Part shown: in pieces, positions 61,148 to 64,000 of the stretch
Layout: the number at the start of each line of letters is the position of its first letter
Position numbering within the stretch: position 1 is the first letter of the stretch
Program-made: the position numbers and the translations under genes
DNA from: Lota lota
Lineage: Eukaryota; Chordata; Actinopteri; Gadiformes; Lotidae
NCBI GenBank assembly: GCA_026745465.1
Contig: JACYXH010000479.1
Location: forward strand, 6,723,511 to 6,787,510
Reading direction: 5' to 3'
DNA length: 64,000 bases
The notes under the pieces: model-generated
Seen by the model: the letters and a program-made list of their open reading frames with translations, nothing else
What the model was told of the DNA's origin: nothing
Databases searched by the model: none

Positions 61148-61826
61148 GTAGGTGGCGTAAGGATTAAAAACAGGACCACAGTGTTTCTGCTTTATTTGTG
61201 TTAGGTTCTACTTGTAGTAAGTAAGGTTATTCTGATTTAGCTTAATGTCGTGGGTTATAGAGAGATAGCTTGCTTTTTTGGGGAATCATGTCATACTCCA
61301 AACATGGGTAGCCTACCCATATAAAACACATTTTTGGATATATACTCCAAACAGATCTTTTATTTTGGAGAAATCGGTGGTTTCTTTTCAAATAAATTGT
61401 GTTTAATGCATTGTTATCTAACTATAAATATGTAAATAACAACAATAAGTGTGACTCAAGTCTATCACACTGTCAATGTACATAATTTCTCCCTCTTCAT
61501 TTTACATTTAGCTTATAGCAGTATGTTGCACTAGTTGTTGGCATTATTATGTCCCACACATTTTAGCCTACATTTTAAACTGCAATTTCCAATTGAAATA
61601 TAATTACTATAAGCTGGCCTTTCATTAACATAATTAATGAGCAATCAGTTCTGACATGTGTTAGTAAATAACAAGTCTCTAGACAGAGGGAGTGATAAAG
61701 AAAGAGAGTGAGGGAGAGTGAGAGACTGCAAGGGAGAGAGGGAGAAAGAAAGAGAAAGAGCGAGCATGATAAAGAAGGTGCTAGAATAGGGAGGATTAGG
61801 AGGAGCTGTCTCTGCCAAACGTCAAG

Positions 61827-62230
61827 CAGCTGTCCAACGTCACCATCGCTGACTGCTGATGGACAGGCCCAACTGAGAGACATAAATAGATCCCCAATAT
61901 CTGGCACCGACCAACTCAAATGGGGAGGACAAATGTCACATTTTGTACTTTCATTTGAAAAATTTGTTACATTACATATATGGTCTAATAGCAGTCACAT
62001 TTGAGGTGGTTTACAATGCACTAATTCGGCTGTTGTCTATTATTGAAAGCATTGGCGTGGCATAAGAATCAGCTAAATGCTGCTCACCCCTTATCTATCC
62101 CCTCTTGGTATAGTTCAAGAAGTGGACCCCTATTTTAGTAACTCGGGGCTGGAATGTCCAGCTGTTGTTCTTTGGACACACACACAACGGTGAGAGCTCC
62201 GACAGGTCCGAGACTTTACTCCTCCAGCTG
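61827..62230 (+). promoter_or_regulatory. E-box cluster upstream of smyd1
   Basis: Three CAGCTG E-boxes (61827-61832, 62159-62164, 62225-62230), the form preferred by MyoD-class factors, lie within 520 bp of the smyd1 start codon. smyd1 is a known striated-muscle gene, so myogenic control is plausible but only inferred. Confidence 0.4.
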
Positions 62231-62342
62231 CCGAATTTAGACCCCCACCCTTCTCCTGTGGCTCTCTTTTCCCCTGTTTGCCAGACGGACTGCAGACCGC
62301 CACTCATCTCTCTGTCCTTGGAGTACCACCACCACAGATATC

Positions 62343-63685
62343 ATGGAGACCGTCGCCATATTCGACTCACCAGGAAAAGGCCGGGGACTCAAGGCCACCA
62401 AGGAGCTGTGGGCCGGGGATGTGGTTTTCTCTGAGCCCAGCCTCGCTGCCGTTGTATTTGACAGGTAGGCCTCTATGCAGGGCAAATGCATGGGGGCCGG
62501 GGTGTGTGTGAGTGTGTGTGTGGGTTTGTGTGAGTGTGCGTTCATTTGCAGCTATACTAGTGACATTAGGAAGCGGAAGCATCTGAAATGTCCCTTGAAT
62601 TTGTATTTAACCAGGACTAGTACCCAGCACTACTATGAAAGTAAGTCATTTAGAAATGTTGGGGAGTTGGACATTTTCAACTTTTCTTAGGTTTACTTTA
62701 ATTTCTTTCTGTGACGTTGACGTCACAAGACACACGAAATAAAATGATGCTGATCTTTCCACGCACTATCTGGGGAGGTTCTTCTGCCATGTTGTTCATG
62801 GACATGGCCATTGTTATCGGTGTTAATGTGTGAGCAATCAATTTGCCAATTAGCGCACATTCCACATCACTAATTGTGTAAATGTCATGGCCAGACTGTA
62901 GTACTGTCATAACAACAAGGCTGAGTAGCATTGTGCTTGTCTCTATCTCGCTCTACAGTTTAGCGGAACGCATATGCCACAGCTGTTTCCGCAGCCAGCC
63001 CAAGCTTCAGCGGTGTGGTCAGTGCAGATTTGCCCATTACTGCGACCGCACATGCCAGCGCGCCGGCTGGGCAGAACACAAGGACGAATGTGGTGCCATC
63101 AAGACTTACGGCAAAGCCCCAAATGAAAGCGTCCGGTGAGTAGAAGATAAAGGTTGACGGGTGAATGGAACCCATGCATCCCTTCCCTTGACGACGTCAT
63201 CGTCATGTCAGCTGCATGCAACCCCCAATTGGTATTGGTATTTGGACTTTATCCAGATAAAATAAAGAATAAAGCTTTTTATTGAGTAGTAGACTTCGAT
63301 TAGTCTAGTTTGAAATTGGTAGTCTAATTAAAATAAAATCCATTAACTGATCAGCCTAATCAGACTCATCTTGAGGAGGAAACGCTCCTCAGTAAGAAAG
63401 AAAGAAGGAAAGATGAGATGAGTATGAGAATGAATTGTTCATGCGTGTTTTGTTGTTCATTGCGACCATAGGTTGGCTGCGCGAATCGTGTGGCGCCTGG
63501 ACAAGGAAGGGAGCCTGGTGACCGACACGCAGATGACCACCGTAGAGGAGCTGGAGGACCACATCTGCGACATGCCGGAGGATGATCTCAAGGAGATCAA
63601 AGTGGACATCCACAACTTCCTGGACTTCTGGCCGCGCAACAGCAAGCAGCACACAGTCGACTACATCTCACATATCTTTGGAGTG
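62343..63685 (+). CDS. smyd1: SET and MYND domain protein 1 (5' part, partial)
   Basis: Muscle-specific histone/lysine methyltransferase that binds myosin and is needed for sarcomere assembly. Three coding exons: 62343-62464, 62959-63135 and 63472-63685. The phases are 2, 2 and 0, and the gene leaves the window on the right after residue 171. The N-terminal half of the split SET domain reads FDSPGKGRGLKATKELWAGD. The MYND zinc finger is at 47-85 with CHSC, CGQC, HYC and EHKDEC. It is followed by the SMYD1 signatures RLAARIVWRL and QHTVDYISHIFGV. The catalytic SET motifs should lie beyond the window. The exon 3 end is set at GGAGTG/GTGCGT by homology to HIFGVIN; the frame's later stop at 63700 is intronic. 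Fish often have two copies (smyd1a and smyd1b); which one this is cannot be told here. Confidence 0.94.
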
Positions 63686-63872
63686 GTGCGTTCTCGATAG
63701 ATATCTACTCTCACAGTCTGCCGCCTGTACTTATTGATGTTATCATCCTTTAAAAACTCTTGGTATTAGATCGTAGAGGCAGAATTGCAATCAATAATTG
63801 CTATACTGGTATTCTGGTTAACAAATGTCAGTCCCCAATTGAAATTAATTCAGTTGCTGACAAATGATTCAT

Positions 63873-63875
<3 letters not shown>

Positions 63876-63922
<47 letters not shown>
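63876..63922. repeat. (ATA)n trinucleotide array in smyd1 intron 3
   Basis: About 15 copies of ATA/TAA in AT-rich intronic sequence. Confidence 0.93.
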
Positions 63923-63925
<3 letters not shown>

Positions 63926-64000
63926 CCAATAGGAAACAATATAAACGTACTGAAACCAAGAGTATCTCCTTTCAATAAATGTAATCAATAGAAAAAAAAG

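Overview
This is a stretch of vertebrate nuclear DNA, almost certainly from a teleost fish. The evidence is intron-containing genes with GT-AG junctions, fish-type orthologues including an arginine-vasotocin precursor, fish-type non-LTR retrotransposon remnants, and very abundant long (AC)n, (AG)n and tetranucleotide arrays. The dinucleotide density recalls cod-like (gadiform) genomes, but that is only a guess. No bacterial, plasmid or viral genes were seen. I rebuilt the genes by joining exons by hand. In every complete gene the exon phases agree and the total length is a multiple of three.

Left half (1-32.2 kb): fbxl17 (minus strand, five 5' coding exons, running off the left edge); cdc14b (plus); habp4 (minus, tail to tail with cdc14b); znf367 (plus, head to head with habp4); slc35d2 (minus, tail to tail with znf367). 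The set slc35d2-znf367-habp4-cdc14b is the same neighbourhood as human 9q22.

Middle (32.2-40.5 kb): microsatellites, a LINE fragment, a three-exon CC chemokine gene of the CCL27/CCL28 type (minus) and the vasotocin gene avp (minus). The chemokine is in no long open reading frame and was found only by splicing short exons.

Right half (40.5-64 kb): ubox5 and lzts3, both minus, which with avp reproduce the human 20p13 order AVP-UBOX5-LZTS3. Then come an unassigned coding-like fragment near 60.6-61.2 kb and the first three coding exons of smyd1 (plus, running off the right edge). smyd1 encodes a muscle MYND/SET lysine methyltransferase.

The genes do not form one pathway; the window is two conserved synteny blocks placed side by side. 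The most notable theme is simple-sequence DNA at functional positions. Long (CT)n arrays form the polypyrimidine tracts of two splice acceptors (cdc14b exon 3, lzts3 exon 2). A minisatellite with donor-like units runs up to the lzts3 exon 2 donor. Trinucleotide, hexanucleotide and 18-bp repeats inside exons give a His tract in Ubox5 and long Arg-Glu and Gln-rich tracts in Lzts3.
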